A stretch of 64,000 nucleotides of DNA from Ornithinimicrobium sp. CNJ-824 (GTDB lineage: Bacteria > Actinomycetota > Actinomycetes > Actinomycetales > Dermatophilaceae), in contig NZ_MKKA01000033.1 of NCBI RefSeq assembly GCF_001942405.1, positions 141,844-205,843 on the forward strand. The letters run 5' to 3'. The first letter of the stretch is position 1, and each line of letters begins with the position of its first letter. Both the position numbers and the translations under genes were made by a program. Shown one piece after another: positions 20,048-29,269 of the stretch. The notes under the pieces were generated by a model. It was not told the DNA's origin and made no database searches. It saw only the letters and a list, made by a program, of their open reading frames with translations.

Positions 20048-23000
20048 TCAGGCCGGGGCGTCGACGTGCTCCGGACCGGTGGCACCGGCGGGGGCGACGT
20101 CCCGCACGCGCTGGCTGACGACCGTCGTGACGCCGTCCCCGCGCATGGACACCCCGTAGAGCGCGTCGGCCACCTCCATGGTGCGCTTCTGGTGGGTGAT
20201 GACGATGAGCTGGCTGGAGTCGCGCAGCTCCTCGAAGAGGGTGATCAGCCGTCCGAGGTTGGTGTCGTCCAGGGCGGCCTCGACCTCGTCCATGATGTAG
20301 AACGGGCTGGGCCGGGCCTTGAAGATCGCGACGAGCAGGGCCACGGCGGTCAGGGATCGCTCCCCGCCGGAGAGCAGGGAGAGCCGCTTGATCTTCTTGC
20401 CGGGCGGACGCGCCTCCACCTCGATGCCGGTGGTCAGCATGTCGTCGGGGTCGGTGAGCGTGATCCTGCCCTCGCCGCCGGGGAACAGCCTGGCGAAGAC
20501 CCGCTCGAACTGGGCGGCGGTGTCCCGGAAGGCCTCGGAGAAGACCCGTTCCACCCGCTCGTCCACCTCCTTGACGATCTCGAGCAGGTCGGCCTTGGAG
20601 CGGCGCAGGTCCTCGACCTGCTCGGTGAGGAACTGGTGGCGCTCCTCCAGCGCGGCGAACTCCTCCAGGGCCAGGGGGTTGACCCGCCCCAGGGCGGAGA
20701 GCTGACGCTCGGCCCGCCGCAGGCGCTTCTCCTGCTCGGCCCGCACGAACGGGACCGTGCGGGGGCCGGCGTCCTCGTCCGTGTCCTGCCCGCTCCCCCC
20801 GTCCGCGACGGCGTCGTCCAGCACCGGCACGGGCAGGTGGGGGCCGAACTCGTCGACGAGGACGGCCGGGTCCACGCCCAGCTCGTCCATGGCCCGTGCC
20901 TGCAGCGTCTCGATCCGCAGCCGCTGCTCGGCCCGGGCGATCTCGTCGGCGTGCACCGAGTCGGTCAGCTCACGCAGGTCCCCGACCAGCTGGTGCGCCC
21001 TGGCCCTGGCCTGCGCCAGGGACCGCTCCCGGTCGGCCTGCTCCGTCCGCATCCGGTCGCGCTCCTCGGCGGCCCCGGCGAGCAGGTGCTCCACCCGACC
21101 CGAGAGGTATGCCGCTCCCGCGGCGACGGCGTCGGCGGTCGCCCGGTCCTGGGCCCGGCGGCGGCGACGGGCGGCGGCCCGCTCGCGTGCGGCCAGCTCG
21201 TTGCGGGCGGCCGCCTCCAGGGCATCCGCGCGGCCGCTGAGGGCCCGGGCCCGCTCCTCCTGCGTGCGCAGCGCCAGCCGCGCCTCGGTCTCGGCGCTGC
21301 GGGCCCGGGCGGCCGCCTCGGCCAGCCGCTCACGCTCCCCCGTGTCGGGCTCCTCGGGCTGCCCCTCGGTGGTGGCCTCCGCGTCGGCCAGTCGCTGCTC
21401 CAGCTCGGCCAGCTCGGCCCGGGTGGCCGCCAGGGCCTCCTCCGCCGTCCGCACGGCGGCGGTGTGCCGGTCGTGCTCGACCCGGGCCGCCCGGACGACC
21501 TGCCCCAGGTGGGCCAGCTGCTCGGCGACGGCCGTCATCCGCGCGTCCGAGTCGTGGAGGGCGTCGAGGGCGGCCTCGGCCTCCGCCTCGGCGGCCGAGA
21601 GCCGGTCCCGGGCGCCCGCGAGCTCGAAGGTCAGCCGTTCCGCCCGGCCGGTCGCCGCGCCGGCCCCCGCCCGGGCCTCGTCCAGGGCGGACTGCAGCTC
21701 CAGCAGGCTCGGGGCCGCGCTGGAGCCGCCTCGCACCCACCCGGGGCCGTAGACGTCCCCCTCCGGGGTGACCGCGGTCGTCGGGGGCAGCTCCTCGACG
21801 AGCCGCAGCGCGGCGTCGGCGTCGTCGACCAGGGCGACCCGGTCGAGGAGGGCGGCCAGGGCCGGCAGGAGCCCCACGGATTCCTCGGCCGGGCCGATGA
21901 CGTCGACCGCCCACACGGCGTCGGCGGGCAGCGTGGGCCGCCCGGCCGGGGGGACCTGCCCCTGGCCGGGCACCAGCAGGCCTGCCCGGCCCTGGTCCTG
22001 GGCGCGCAGCCAGGCCAGGGCCTCCGCGGCGGTGGTGTGCCCGTCGGCGACGAGGGCCTCCCCCGCCCAGCCGAGGGCGGCCGCGACCGCGGCCTCGCGT
22101 CCCGGCTCCACCTGGACGTGATCGGTCAGCGGTCCCAGCAGCCCGGTGACCTCGTCGGTGGCCAGCAGGGCGGAGGCTCCGTCGGTCCGGCGCAGGCTGA
22201 GCGCGAGGGCCTCGACCCGGGCCTCCAGCGCGCCCTGCTCGGACTGGGCCTGCCGCAGCTCCTCGGCCAGGCGCTCCACCTCGGCACGCGCCTCGTCACG
22301 GCCCCGCTCCGCCGTCTCGAAGCCTGGTCGAGGTCCTCCTCCCCCCCGTTCCACGTCGAGCACGGTGCCCTCGAGGGCGGCATACTCCTGCTCGGCCGCC
22401 GACGCGCGCTCGACCGCGGCGGCGGCCGCGGCGGTGAGCCGGGCGATCTCCTCCTCACCTCCCTCGAGCCGGGAGCGGCGCGCGGCCACCTGGCCGGAGA
22501 GCCGGGCCAGCCCCTCCCGCCGGTCCGCGGCGGCCCGGGCCAGCCGCGCCAGGCGGTCCTGCTCCCGGGCGTGGGCCTGCTCGGTCTCCGCCCGGGCCTG
22601 CTCGGCGGCGGCGAGCGCCTCGGTCAGCTCCGCGACCCGGGCCAGCAGCGCGTCCTCCTCGACCCGCACCTGCCGGGCCTGGTCCCGCAGCCGCTCGGGG
22701 TCGCGGCCCCGCCCGGAGCCGGTCTCCTCGCCCCGCAGGTCCTCCTCCTCGGCGCCGAGCAGGCGGACCCGTTCCCGGGCGAGCTCGGCCAGCGCCCGCA
22801 CCCGTTCGAGCAGGGAGGAGAGGGTGTACCACCGGTCCTGCACCTGCTGCAGCACCGGCGCCGCCGTCGCGACGGTCTCCTCCAGGCCGGCGACCTCGCG
22901 CTCGGCGTCACCCACCTGCTGCTGCACGGCCTCCCGGCGGCGCAGCAGGGCCTCCTCGTCGGCCAGCTCCTGCTCCAGGGCGCTCGTCAGCTGGACGAGG

Positions 23001-23740
23001 TCGTCGGCCAGCAGCCGCAGCCGGGCGTCCCGGACCTCCGCCTGGATCGTGGCGGCCCGCCGCGCCGTCTCGGCCTGCCGTCCCAGCGGTCCCAGCTGGC
23101 GCCTGATCTCGGCGACGAGGTCGGCCAGCCGGGTCAGGTTGCCCTCCATCGTCTCCAGCTTGCGCAGGGCGCGCTCCTTGCGCTTGCGGTGCTTGAGGAC
23201 CCCGGCCGCCTCCTCGATGAAGCCACGCCGCTCCTCGGGCGTGGCCCGCAGCACGGCGTCGAGCTGGCCCTGGCCCACGATGACGTGCATCTCGCGGCCG
23301 ATCCCGGAGTCGGAGAGCAGCTCCTGGACGTCGAGGAGCCGGCAGCCGGTGCCGTTGATGGCGTACTCCGAGCCCCCGCTGCGGAACATCGTCCGGGTGA
23401 TCGTCACCTCGGAGTAGTCGATCGGCAGCGCACCGTCGGTGTTGTCGATCGTCATCGACACCTCGGCCCGTCCCAGCGGCGGACGGCCGGAGGTGCCCGC
23501 GAAGATGACGTCCTCCATCTTGCCGCCGCGCAGGCTCTTGGCCCCCTGCTCCCCCATCACCCAGGCGAGCGCGTCGACCACGTTGGACTTGCCCGAGCCG
23601 TTCGGGCCCACGATGCAGGTGATCCCCGGCTCGAGGCGCAACGTGGTCGTCGAGGCGAACGACTTGAACCCCTTGAGGGTCAGGCTCTTGACGTACACGC
23701 GGGCAGGCTTCTCACGGTCGACGGGCGGTGGTGCCGTCAC
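20048..23740 (-). CDS. smc: Chromosome segregation protein SMC
   Basis: A 1230-residue SMC ATPase that compacts and segregates the chromosome with ScpAB. Walker A IVGPNGSGKSNVVDAL near residue 45, long Ala/Glu/Arg-rich coiled coils, a hinge around 520-660 (LLGPLTDHVQVEPGREAAV), the signature LLSGGERSLTAVALL and Walker B FYIMDEVEAALDD near the C-terminus. Near residue 470 the text ERGGGGPRPGF breaks the coiled coil, whereas a neighbouring frame reads GGEEDLDQA. An extra C in a run of seven (22341-22347) plus a missing base near 22322 would explain it, so about nine residues are probably misread. Confidence 0.96.
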   Translation of the reverse strand: MTAPPPVDREKPARVYVKSLTLKGFKSFASTTTLRLEPGITCIVGPNGSGKSNVVDALAWVMGEQGAKSLRGGKMEDVIFAGTSGRPPLGRAEVSMTIDNTDGALPIDYSEVTITRTMFRSGGSEYAINGTGCRLLDVQELLSDSGIGREMHVIVGQGQLDAVLRATPEERRGFIEEAAGVLKHRKRKERALRKLETMEGNLTRLADLVAEIRRQLGPLGRQAETARRAATIQAEVRDARLRLLADDLVQLTSALEQELADEEALLRRREAVQQQVGDAEREVAGLEETVATAAPVLQQVQDRWYTLSSLLERVRALAELARERVRLLGAEEEDLRGEETGSGRGRDPERLRDQARQVRVEEDALLARVAELTEALAAAEQARAETEQAHAREQDRLARLARAAADRREGLARLSGQVAARRSRLEGGEEEIARLTAAAAAAVERASAAEQEYAALEGTVLDVERGGGGPRPGFETAERGRDEARAEVERLAEELRQAQSEQGALEARVEALALSLRRTDGASALLATDEVTGLLGPLTDHVQVEPGREAAVAAALGWAGEALVADGHTTAAEALAWLRAQDQGRAGLLVPGQGQVPPAGRPTLPADAVWAVDVIGPAEESVGLLPALAALLDRVALVDDADAALRLVEELPPTTAVTPEGDVYGPGWVRGGSSAAPSLLELQSALDEARAGAGAATGRAERLTFELAGARDRLSAAEAEAEAALDALHDSDARMTAVAEQLAHLGQVVRAARVEHDRHTAAVRTAEEALAATRAELAELEQRLADAEATTEGQPEEPDTGERERLAEAAARARSAETEARLALRTQEERARALSGRADALEAAARNELAARERAAARRRRRAQDRATADAVAAGAAYLSGRVEHLLAGAAEERDRMRTEQADRERSLAQARARAHQLVGDLRELTDSVHADEIARAEQRLRIETLQARAMDELGVDPAVLVDEFGPHLPVPVLDDAVADGGSGQDTDEDAGPRTVPFVRAEQEKRLRRAERQLSALGRVNPLALEEFAALEERHQFLTEQVEDLRRSKADLLEIVKEVDERVERVFSEAFRDTAAQFERVFARLFPGGEGRITLTDPDDMLTTGIEVEARPPGKKIKRLSLLSGGERSLTAVALLVAIFKARPSPFYIMDEVEAALDDTNLGRLITLFEELRDSSQLIVITHQKRTMEVADALYGVSMRGDGVTTVVSQRVRDVAPAGATGPEHVDAPA

Positions 23741-23773
23741 GATACCCGCGTGCCGGTCGCGGGCCCGGCAGGC

Positions 23774-24055
23774 TCAGCGTTCGGAGAAGCCGGTGAGCCC
23801 GTCCCGAGGGGTGTGCCACTGCACGGTGACCGTGTCGACCCGGCCGGGGCGGCTGCGCACCGAGACCTTCTCGGAGAGCAGCTCCAGGAGGCGGTCGACG
23901 TCGTCCCGCTCCCCCTGCGCCTGCACCTCCACCCGACCGTCGGGCAGGTTGCGGGCGTGCCCGACGAGCCCCAGCTCGAGGGCCCGGGCCCGGGTCCACC
24001 AGCGGAACCCCACCCCCTGGACGCGGCCGCGGACGTAGACCAGTGCACGCTCCAT
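23774..24055 (-). CDS. acyP: Acylphosphatase
   Basis: A 93-residue acylphosphatase that hydrolyses carboxyl-phosphate bonds such as acetyl phosphate. The signature VRGRVQGVGFRWWTRARA holds the catalytic Arg, and GHARNLPDGRVEVQAQGE holds the catalytic Asn. Length is standard (about 90). TAGTCT lies 7 bases before the ATG, suggesting a leaderless start. It is on the same strand as smc, 33 bases from it, a common actinobacterial pairing. Confidence 0.95.
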   Translation of the reverse strand: MERALVYVRGRVQGVGFRWWTRARALELGLVGHARNLPDGRVEVQAQGERDDVDRLLELLSEKVSVRSRPGRVDTVTVQWHTPRDGLTGFSER

Positions 24056-24079
24056 GGCTCCGAGACTACGGTGGGACCC

Positions 24080-25114
24080 GTGAGCGAGCCGAGCAGCACC
24101 GCATACCCCCCGATCACCGACCGTCCCGTCCGCTGGGGCCTGCTGGCCGCCGGACGCATCGCCCGGGCGTTCGCCCAGGCCGTGGCGGCCGCGGAGGGGG
24201 GCGAGGTCGTCGCCGTGGCCGCCCGCGACGCGGGCCGTGCCCAGGCGTTCGCCGACGACCTGGGCGTGCCGCGCGCCTACGGCGACTACGCCGAGCTGCT
24301 CGCGGACCCGGAGGTGGACGTGGTCTACATCTCCTCCACCCACCCCTTCCACGCCGACCAGGCCGTGGCCGCCCTGCGGGCCGGTCGGCACGTGGTCGTG
24401 GAGAAGCCGACCGCGCTGACGGTGAGGGACACCGAGCGGGTCTTCGAGGCGGCCCGCCAGAGCGGACGGTTCGCGATGGAGGCGATGTGGACCCGGTGCA
24501 TGCCCCTGGTCCAGGACCTCGTGGGCCGGGTGCGCGACGGGCAGATCGGCACGGCCCGCAGCCTCGCCGCCGCCTTCACCGTGCCGTTCGAGTACGACGA
24601 GGGCCACCGGGTCTTCGACCTGGACAACGGCGGTGGCGCCCTGCTCGACATCGGGATCTACCCGGTCACCCTGGCCCACCTGCTCCTGGGTCACCCCACG
24701 GACGTGCAGGTGCTGGGCTCGCGCGTGCCCACCGGTGCCGACGACCTCGTGGGGTTGCAGTGGATGACGCGGGAGGGGGCGGTGGCCCAGGTGCTGTGCG
24801 ACTCCCGCAGCAGCGGCGCCAGCCGGACCGTCGTGCGCGGGACCGAGGGGTGGATCGAGGTGCACGGGCCGGTGAACGACCCGGAGGGTTTCACCGTCTA
24901 CCGCGGCCGGGAGCCCGAGGGCGAGCTGGTGACCGGCGACCGGCGAGGGCTGGTCCACGAGGTGGAGGAGGTGCACCGCTGCCTCGCGGCGGGGCTGCTG
25001 GAGTCCCCCGTCGTGCCGCACGCGGACACGGTGGCGGTCATGACCATCCTGGAGTCGGCCCGGCGCGAGCTCGGGGTGCGCTACCCGCAGGAGGACGAAC
25101 CGCTGCACACCTGA
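24080..25114 (+). CDS. Gfo/Idh/MocA-family oxidoreductase
   Basis: A 344-residue NAD(P)-dependent dehydrogenase. Rossmann motif VRWGLLAAGRIARAFAQAV at the N-terminus, VDVVYISSTHPFHADQA, the conserved EKPTALTVRD, and the C-terminal domain with GGGALLDIGIYPVTLAHLLL. These enzymes oxidise sugars, inositols or trans-dihydrodiols; the substrate is not clear here. GTG at 24080 follows TACGGT by 7 bases. It is divergent from acyP with only 24 bases between the starts, so the promoters overlap. Confidence 0.92.
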   Translation: MSEPSSTAYPPITDRPVRWGLLAAGRIARAFAQAVAAAEGGEVVAVAARDAGRAQAFADDLGVPRAYGDYAELLADPEVDVVYISSTHPFHADQAVAALRAGRHVVVEKPTALTVRDTERVFEAARQSGRFAMEAMWTRCMPLVQDLVGRVRDGQIGTARSLAAAFTVPFEYDEGHRVFDLDNGGGALLDIGIYPVTLAHLLLGHPTDVQVLGSRVPTGADDLVGLQWMTREGAVAQVLCDSRSSGASRTVVRGTEGWIEVHGPVNDPEGFTVYRGREPEGELVTGDRRGLVHEVEEVHRCLAAGLLESPVVPHADTVAVMTILESARRELGVRYPQEDEPLHT

Positions 25115-25134
25115 GCGTGGGGCAGACTGGGCCG

Positions 25135-25419
25135 ATGACCGAGCTCCTCCTCTTCTCGGTCGGCGCCGTCCTGGCGCTGGCCCTGCTGGGCCATCTGGCC
25201 ACCCCGCCGGTGGACCGGCTCCCCCCGCGCCGCTGGACGCCCGTCTACCTCCTCGACCGCGTCGGTGCCGGGCTGGGGCTGTTCCTGGGGGCCGGCCGGG
25301 AGCGGGCGGACCGGCTGGGACGGGCCGTGGACGAGCAGTCGCGCCGTCGGCGGCCGCCCCGGGACGGAGGCACGGACGGGGGCACGGACGCGTCGCAGGA
25401 CGGTGGACCCACACCCTGA
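25135..25419 (+). CDS. Small membrane protein
   Basis: A 94-residue protein with one N-terminal membrane helix (LLLFSVGAVLALALLGHLA), a hydrophobic patch (GAGLGLFLGAG) and a charged tail with GGTDGGTD. No family recognised. It begins 21 bases after the oxidoreductase stop, but CAGACT lies 6 bases before its ATG, so it may have its own leaderless promoter. Function unknown. Confidence 0.6.
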   Translation: MTELLLFSVGAVLALALLGHLATPPVDRLPPRRWTPVYLLDRVGAGLGLFLGAGRERADRLGRAVDEQSRRRRPPRDGGTDGGTDASQDGGPTP

Positions 25420-25485
25420 GGCGGGCACGCGGGTCGGAGCAGGATCCCCCGCGCGGCGCTCTCAGGCGCTCAGCCCTGTCGACGG

Positions 25486-26382
25486 TCAGGGACGGGGGCT
25501 GCGCGGCCGGACCTGGCACCGGGGGCAGGAGTGGGAGGAGCGGTTCATGAACTCCTCGCGCACGATCGGCGTGCCGCACCGGCGGCACGGGCGACCGGTG
25601 CGTCCGTAGGCGTCCAGCGACCGGTCGAAGTAGCCGCTGGCGCCGTTGACGTTGACGTAGAGCGCGTCGAAGCTGGTCCCGCCCTGGCCCAGGGCCGCTC
25701 GCATCACGTCGGTGGCGTGGTCCAGCAGCCGGCCCAGCGCCGGACGGGTGAGGGCGGAGGCCGGTCGACGGCCGTGGACCCCGGCGCGCCACAGCGCCTC
25801 GTCGGCGTAGATGTTGCCGATCCCGCTGACGACCCGCTGGTCGAGCAGCACCCGCTTGACCTCGCTGCTGCTGGCCTTCATCCGCCGCACCGCCGCTGCC
25901 CGGTCGAAGACGGGGTCGAGGGGGTCGGGCGCGATGTGCAGCACGGGCGCGGGTATGCCGTGGGGATGGGTCGGACCCCCGTGCGGGTCCGGGTGCAGCT
26001 CGGCGAGCGCCAGGCCCCCGAAGGTGCGCTGGTCGACGAACCGCAGCTGCGGCCCTGCGTCGGTGAAGTCGAAGGTGGCGTGCAGGTGCTTCTCCCGCGG
26101 TGCGTCCGGGGCCTCCACGAGCAGCTGCCCGCTCATCCCCAGGTGCACGACGAGCGCCTGGGGGTCGTCGTGCGGAGGACGGAGCACCAGCCACAGGTAC
26201 TTGCCCCGGCGGTCGACCTGCTCGACCCGCGCGCCGGCCACCCGGGCCGCGAGGTCGGCCGGGCCGGCCGGATGGCGGCGTGCCACCCGGGACCCGGAGA
26301 GGACGGCCTCGGCGACCGTGCGCCCCCGGACGTGCTGCTCCAGCCCCCGCCGGACGACCTCGACCTCGGGCAGCTCAGGCAC
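25486..26382 (-). CDS. mutM: Formamidopyrimidine-DNA glycosylase
   Basis: A 298-residue MutM/Fpg that removes 8-oxoguanine and cuts the abasic site by beta,delta-elimination. The mature N-terminus [13 protein letters not shown] gives the catalytic Pro and Glu; the Lys is in [10 protein letters not shown]; the helix-two-turn-helix is at [18 protein letters not shown]; the C-terminal zinc finger has four Cys (CRRCG and CPRCQ). The GTG start overlaps the end of rnc by 8 bases. Confidence 0.97.
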   Translation of the reverse strand: MPELPEVEVVRRGLEQHVRGRTVAEAVLSGSRVARRHPAGPADLAARVAGARVEQVDRRGKYLWLVLRPPHDDPQALVVHLGMSGQLLVEAPDAPREKHLHATFDFTDAGPQLRFVDQRTFGGLALAELHPDPHGGPTHPHGIPAPVLHIAPDPLDPVFDRAAAVRRMKASSSEVKRVLLDQRVVSGIGNIYADEALWRAGVHGRRPASALTRPALGRLLDHATDVMRAALGQGGTSFDALYVNVNGASGYFDRSLDAYGRTGRPCRRCGTPIVREEFMNRSSHSCPRCQVRPRSPRP

Positions 26383-27148
26383 CGCTGCCGTCGGGGTCGT
26401 TCCCGTCGGCCGCAGGGGCGCCGCCGGCGGCGGGGGCCACCTCCACCACGCGGGCCGCCCGCTCGGTGAGGGTGCGCCACCCGGCCTCGGCGGCCTGCTG
26501 CTCGGCGGCCTTCTTCGAGCGGCCCTCCCCGGTGCCGACGACCTCCTCGTCGACGAGGACCCGGGCGGTGAACCTCTTGTCGTGGTCGGGCCCCTCGGAC
26601 TGCACCCGGTACTCGGGCATGCCGAGCTCGGCCGTCGCCGCGACCTCCTGCAGGCTCGTCTTCCAGTCCAGGGCCGCCCCCAGAGCGGCGCTGCGCCGCA
26701 GCAGCGGGTCGAGCAGGTGGTGGACGAAGGCGTCGGCCGCGACCATGCCGGAGGAGAGGTAGACGCACCCGATGACCGCCTCGGTGGTGTCCGCCAGGAT
26801 CGAGTCCTTGTCCCGGCCACCGGTGCTCTGCTCCCCCTTGCCGAGGCGCACGAAGTCGCCCAGGTCGACGACCCGGGCGACCTCGGCGAGCGCCCGGGAG
26901 TTGACGACCGCGGCCCTGAGCTTGGCCAGCCGCCCCTCGGGGAGCTCGGGGTGGGTCCGGTAGAGGGTGTCGGTGACGATGACGCCCAGCACCGCGTCCC
27001 CCAGGAACTCCAGGCGTTCGTTGTGCGGCTCCCCGTCGTTCTCGTAGGAGTAGGACCGGTGCGTCAGGGCACGCAGAAGCAGCGCCTCGTCGCAGGGCTG
27101 CCCGACGACCTGCGCGAGGTAGTCGTTGAGCTCGGCGACGGGGCGCAT
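26375..27148 (-). CDS. rnc: Ribonuclease III
   Basis: A 257-residue RNase III that cuts double-stranded RNA in rRNA processing and mRNA decay. The catalytic signature [15 protein letters not shown] and the second acidic site [14 protein letters not shown] are present. The C-terminal dsRNA-binding domain spans about residues 160-230 ([36 protein letters not shown]), and an acidic Ala/Gly tail follows. Starts at the ATG at 27148, 17 bases after the rpmF stop; rpmF-rnc-mutM is the usual order. Confidence 0.96.
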   Translation of the reverse strand: MRPVAELNDYLAQVVGQPCDEALLLRALTHRSYSYENDGEPHNERLEFLGDAVLGVIVTDTLYRTHPELPEGRLAKLRAAVVNSRALAEVARVVDLGDFVRLGKGEQSTGGRDKDSILADTTEAVIGCVYLSSGMVAADAFVHHLLDPLLRRSAALGAALDWKTSLQEVAATAELGMPEYRVQSEGPDHDKRFTARVLVDEEVVGTGEGRSKKAAEQQAAEAGWRTLTERAARVVEVAPAAGGAPAADGNDPDGSGA

Positions 27149-27165
27149 GCGTCGGCGCAGGATCG

Positions 27166-27360
27166 TCAGTCCTGGTGCTCGGTGCGCTCGGCAGCCGCGT
27201 AGTGGCGGCCGCCGTAGGTGCCGCAGCTGGGGCAGGCCTGGTGGGGGGTGCGCACCGAACCGCACTGCGGGCAGGTGCTCAGCGCGATCGGCGCGGCCTT
27301 CCACTGGGAGCGGCGGCTCCGGGTGTTCGAGCGCGACATCTTCCGCTTGGGGACGGCCAC
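27166..27360 (-). CDS. rpmF: 50S ribosomal protein L32, zinc-binding form
   Basis: A 64-residue L32: [20 protein letters not shown] then CPQCG and CPSCG. The two CxxC pairs mark the zinc-binding (C+) form, in contrast to cysteine-free paralogues used under zinc starvation. It is one base downstream of the yceD/DUF177 gene, the conserved pairing in most bacteria. Confidence 0.97.
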   Translation of the reverse strand: MAVPKRKMSRSNTRSRRSQWKAAPIALSTCPQCGSVRTPHQACPSCGTYGGRHYAAAERTEHQD

Positions 27361-27361
27361 G

Positions 27362-27958
27362 TCAGTTCCTCTTCTCGTCGTCGTCGGTCGGTGCGGCCAG
27401 GGAGGCCAGCGCCGACCACCGGGGGTCGATCACGTCGTGATGGTGGTCCGGGTCGTCCGCCAGGCGCGCCCCGCACTGGGAGCACAGTCCTGGACAGTCG
27501 TCCCGGCACACCGGTTGGAAGGGCAGCGCGGTCACGACGGCGTCCCGGACGACCTCCTCGAGGTCCATCAGGTCGCCGTCGAGCACGTACTGCTCCTCGT
27601 CCTCGGTCTCGTCGTCCCGTCCGGACGTCCCGGCCACCTGCTGGTGGTGGGCCGCCCGTTCGGGATAGGCGAACAGCTCCTGGAGCTCCACCTCGAGGTT
27701 CTCCTCGACGGGGTCCAGGCACCGCACGCACGTCCCGCTCGTCGAGCTCCTGACCGTCCCCGACACCAGCACGCCCTCGACGACCGACTCCAGCCGCAGG
27801 TCCAGCTCGACCTCACGGCCGGGCGGGATCGCGACGACGTCGGAGCCGATGCGCTCGGGTGCCTCCACGGTCCACGAGGCCCGACGCATGGTGCCCGGGC
27901 GGCGGACCAGCTCGCGGGTGTCCAGCACCCAGGGGCCGTCCTGCTCGTGCGCAGCCAT
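27362..27958 (-). CDS. DUF177 (YceD) family protein
   Basis: A 198-residue DUF177/YceD protein linked to 23S rRNA accumulation in other bacteria. Family marks: LVRRPGTMRRASWTVEAP at the N-terminus, TCVRCLDPVEENLEVELQELF in the middle, and CRDDCPGLCSQCGARL plus DPRWSALASL at the C-terminus, where the Cys pairs may bind metal. It heads the yceD-rpmF-rnc-mutM operon. Upstream CTGGCAGACT resembles the rplS -10 region. Confidence 0.93.
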   Translation of the reverse strand: MAAHEQDGPWVLDTRELVRRPGTMRRASWTVEAPERIGSDVVAIPPGREVELDLRLESVVEGVLVSGTVRSSTSGTCVRCLDPVEENLEVELQELFAYPERAAHHQQVAGTSGRDDETEDEEQYVLDGDLMDLEEVVRDAVVTALPFQPVCRDDCPGLCSQCGARLADDPDHHHDVIDPRWSALASLAAPTDDDEKRN

Positions 27959-28113
27959 GATCCTTCGTCCTCGTTCGCGGTGGTGGGAACGGCCCGGTTT
28001 CCACGACGTGGACACGGACCGACGCACCAGACTAGCGGAGCGGCGCCCGTGCGACCAAGTCTGCCAGGCACGTGACGCCGGCCGGGTCACCAGGCCCGCA
28101 GCGGGGGCCGTGC

Positions 28114-28620
28114 TCACCCGTCGGCGGCGCGCGCGAGCTCCTCGAGGGCAGCCAGGACCACGTCGGGGACGAGCCCGGCGACGTCGCCCCGGTAGCGGTG
28201 CACCTCCTTGACCAGGGAGCTGGACACGTGCTCCAGGGTCGGGTCGGCGGGGAGGAAGACGGTCTCCACGCCGCTGAGGTGCCGGTTCATCCGGGCCATC
28301 GGCAGCTCGTAGGCGAAGTCGGTGCCGCCGCGCAGCCCCTTGACGACGGCTCCGGCCCCGACCTGACGGCACACGTCGACCAGGAGGGTGTCGGCGAAGG
28401 CCTCGACCCGGACGCGGTCGGCCAGGTCCGGCTCGAGGGAGCGGCGCACCAGGTCCAGGCGCCGCTCCACCGGGAACGAGCCCTGCTTGGCCGGGTTGTG
28501 CAGCACGGCCACGACGACCTCGTCGAACAGCGCGGCGGCCCGGCGGACGACGTCCAGGTGGCCGTGGGTGACCGGGTCGAAGGAGCCGGGGCACACGCAG
28601 CGGCGCTCGAGGTGCGTCAT
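28114..28620 (-). CDS. coaD: Phosphopantetheine adenylyltransferase
   Basis: A 168-residue CoaD that transfers AMP to 4'-phosphopantetheine in coenzyme A synthesis. The nucleotide site CPGSFDPVTHGHLDVV (TxGH type), VVKGLRGGTDFAYELPMARMN and HVSSSLVKEV (ISSTxIRE variant) are all present. Length is standard. TAGGGT lies 7 bases before the ATG, a leaderless-type start. Confidence 0.97.
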   Translation of the reverse strand: MTHLERRCVCPGSFDPVTHGHLDVVRRAAALFDEVVVAVLHNPAKQGSFPVERRLDLVRRSLEPDLADRVRVEAFADTLLVDVCRQVGAGAVVKGLRGGTDFAYELPMARMNRHLSGVETVFLPADPTLEHVSSSLVKEVHRYRGDVAGLVPDVVLAALEELARAADG

Positions 28621-28648
28621 GCCCTCGACCCTACCGAGCCGGGAGCCG

Positions 28649-29212
28649 TCAGCCCTCCGAGGTCTCCTCGTCCTCGCCGAGCAGCCCCTCCTTGCGGGCC
28701 TCGTCGACGAGCCGCTGCACGTTCTCCACGGAGCCGCACCCCTGGTCCAGCTGCTCGCTGCGGGCGGCGAGGAACTTCTGCCCGAGCTGGGCGCGGTCGT
28801 CGTCGGAGACGTCCTCCCTGGCCGGGTTGAGGATCGTCAGCTCCTCCTCCGTCAGGTGGTGCTGGAGGACCTCGTTCATCCTCTCCACGGCGTCGTCGAA
28901 CTTCTGGGTGTCGGTGCCGACGCACTCCAGCAGGGCGAGCAGGGCCTCGTTGATCTCGGCGTGCTCCTCCTCGCCGTGCTCCACCTCGTGCTCGCCGACA
29001 TCCTCGGTCCGACGCCGCAACCGGGGGTAGACCTCCTGCTCCTCGGCCTCGCCGTGGGCGACGAGCACGTCGGCGAAGGCGGCCCGGGCGCCGGCGCGGT
29101 CGGCCGTGCTGTCGCGCATCTCGCGCAGGAGGGTCTCGAAGAGCCGGTGGTCGTCGAGGATGAGGTCGACGACGTCTCCGGACACGGGGCGGGGGATGGG
29201 GTAGTCGGTCAT
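28649..29212 (-). CDS. Hemerythrin-like HHE-domain protein
   Basis: A 187-residue protein with hemerythrin HHE repeats: DDHRLFETLLREM, VLVAHGEAEEQEVYPRL, HGEEEHAEINEAL and VLQHHLTEEELTIL provide the His/Glu ligands of a di-iron centre. Such proteins bind oxygen, nitric oxide or iron; the specific role is unknown. It starts at the ATG at 29212, with an acidic C-terminus. It sits between coaD and rsmD, which usually adjoin, so it looks inserted into that pair. Confidence 0.9.
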   Translation of the reverse strand: MTDYPIPRPVSGDVVDLILDDHRLFETLLREMRDSTADRAGARAAFADVLVAHGEAEEQEVYPRLRRRTEDVGEHEVEHGEEEHAEINEALLALLECVGTDTQKFDDAVERMNEVLQHHLTEEELTILNPAREDVSDDDRAQLGQKFLAARSEQLDQGCGSVENVQRLVDEARKEGLLGEDEETSEG

Positions 29213-29269
29213 GGGGCGATCATCGCAGCCGCGCCCGGCCGGCCCCGCCACCGGGGTCGGCGACGACGG

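Noticed and set aside
19877..25114. A 1745-codon open frame on the plus strand across the smc region
   Set aside because: It runs antisense to smc through GC-rich codon shadows. Only its last 345 codons match a real gene, the Gfo/Idh/MocA oxidoreductase.
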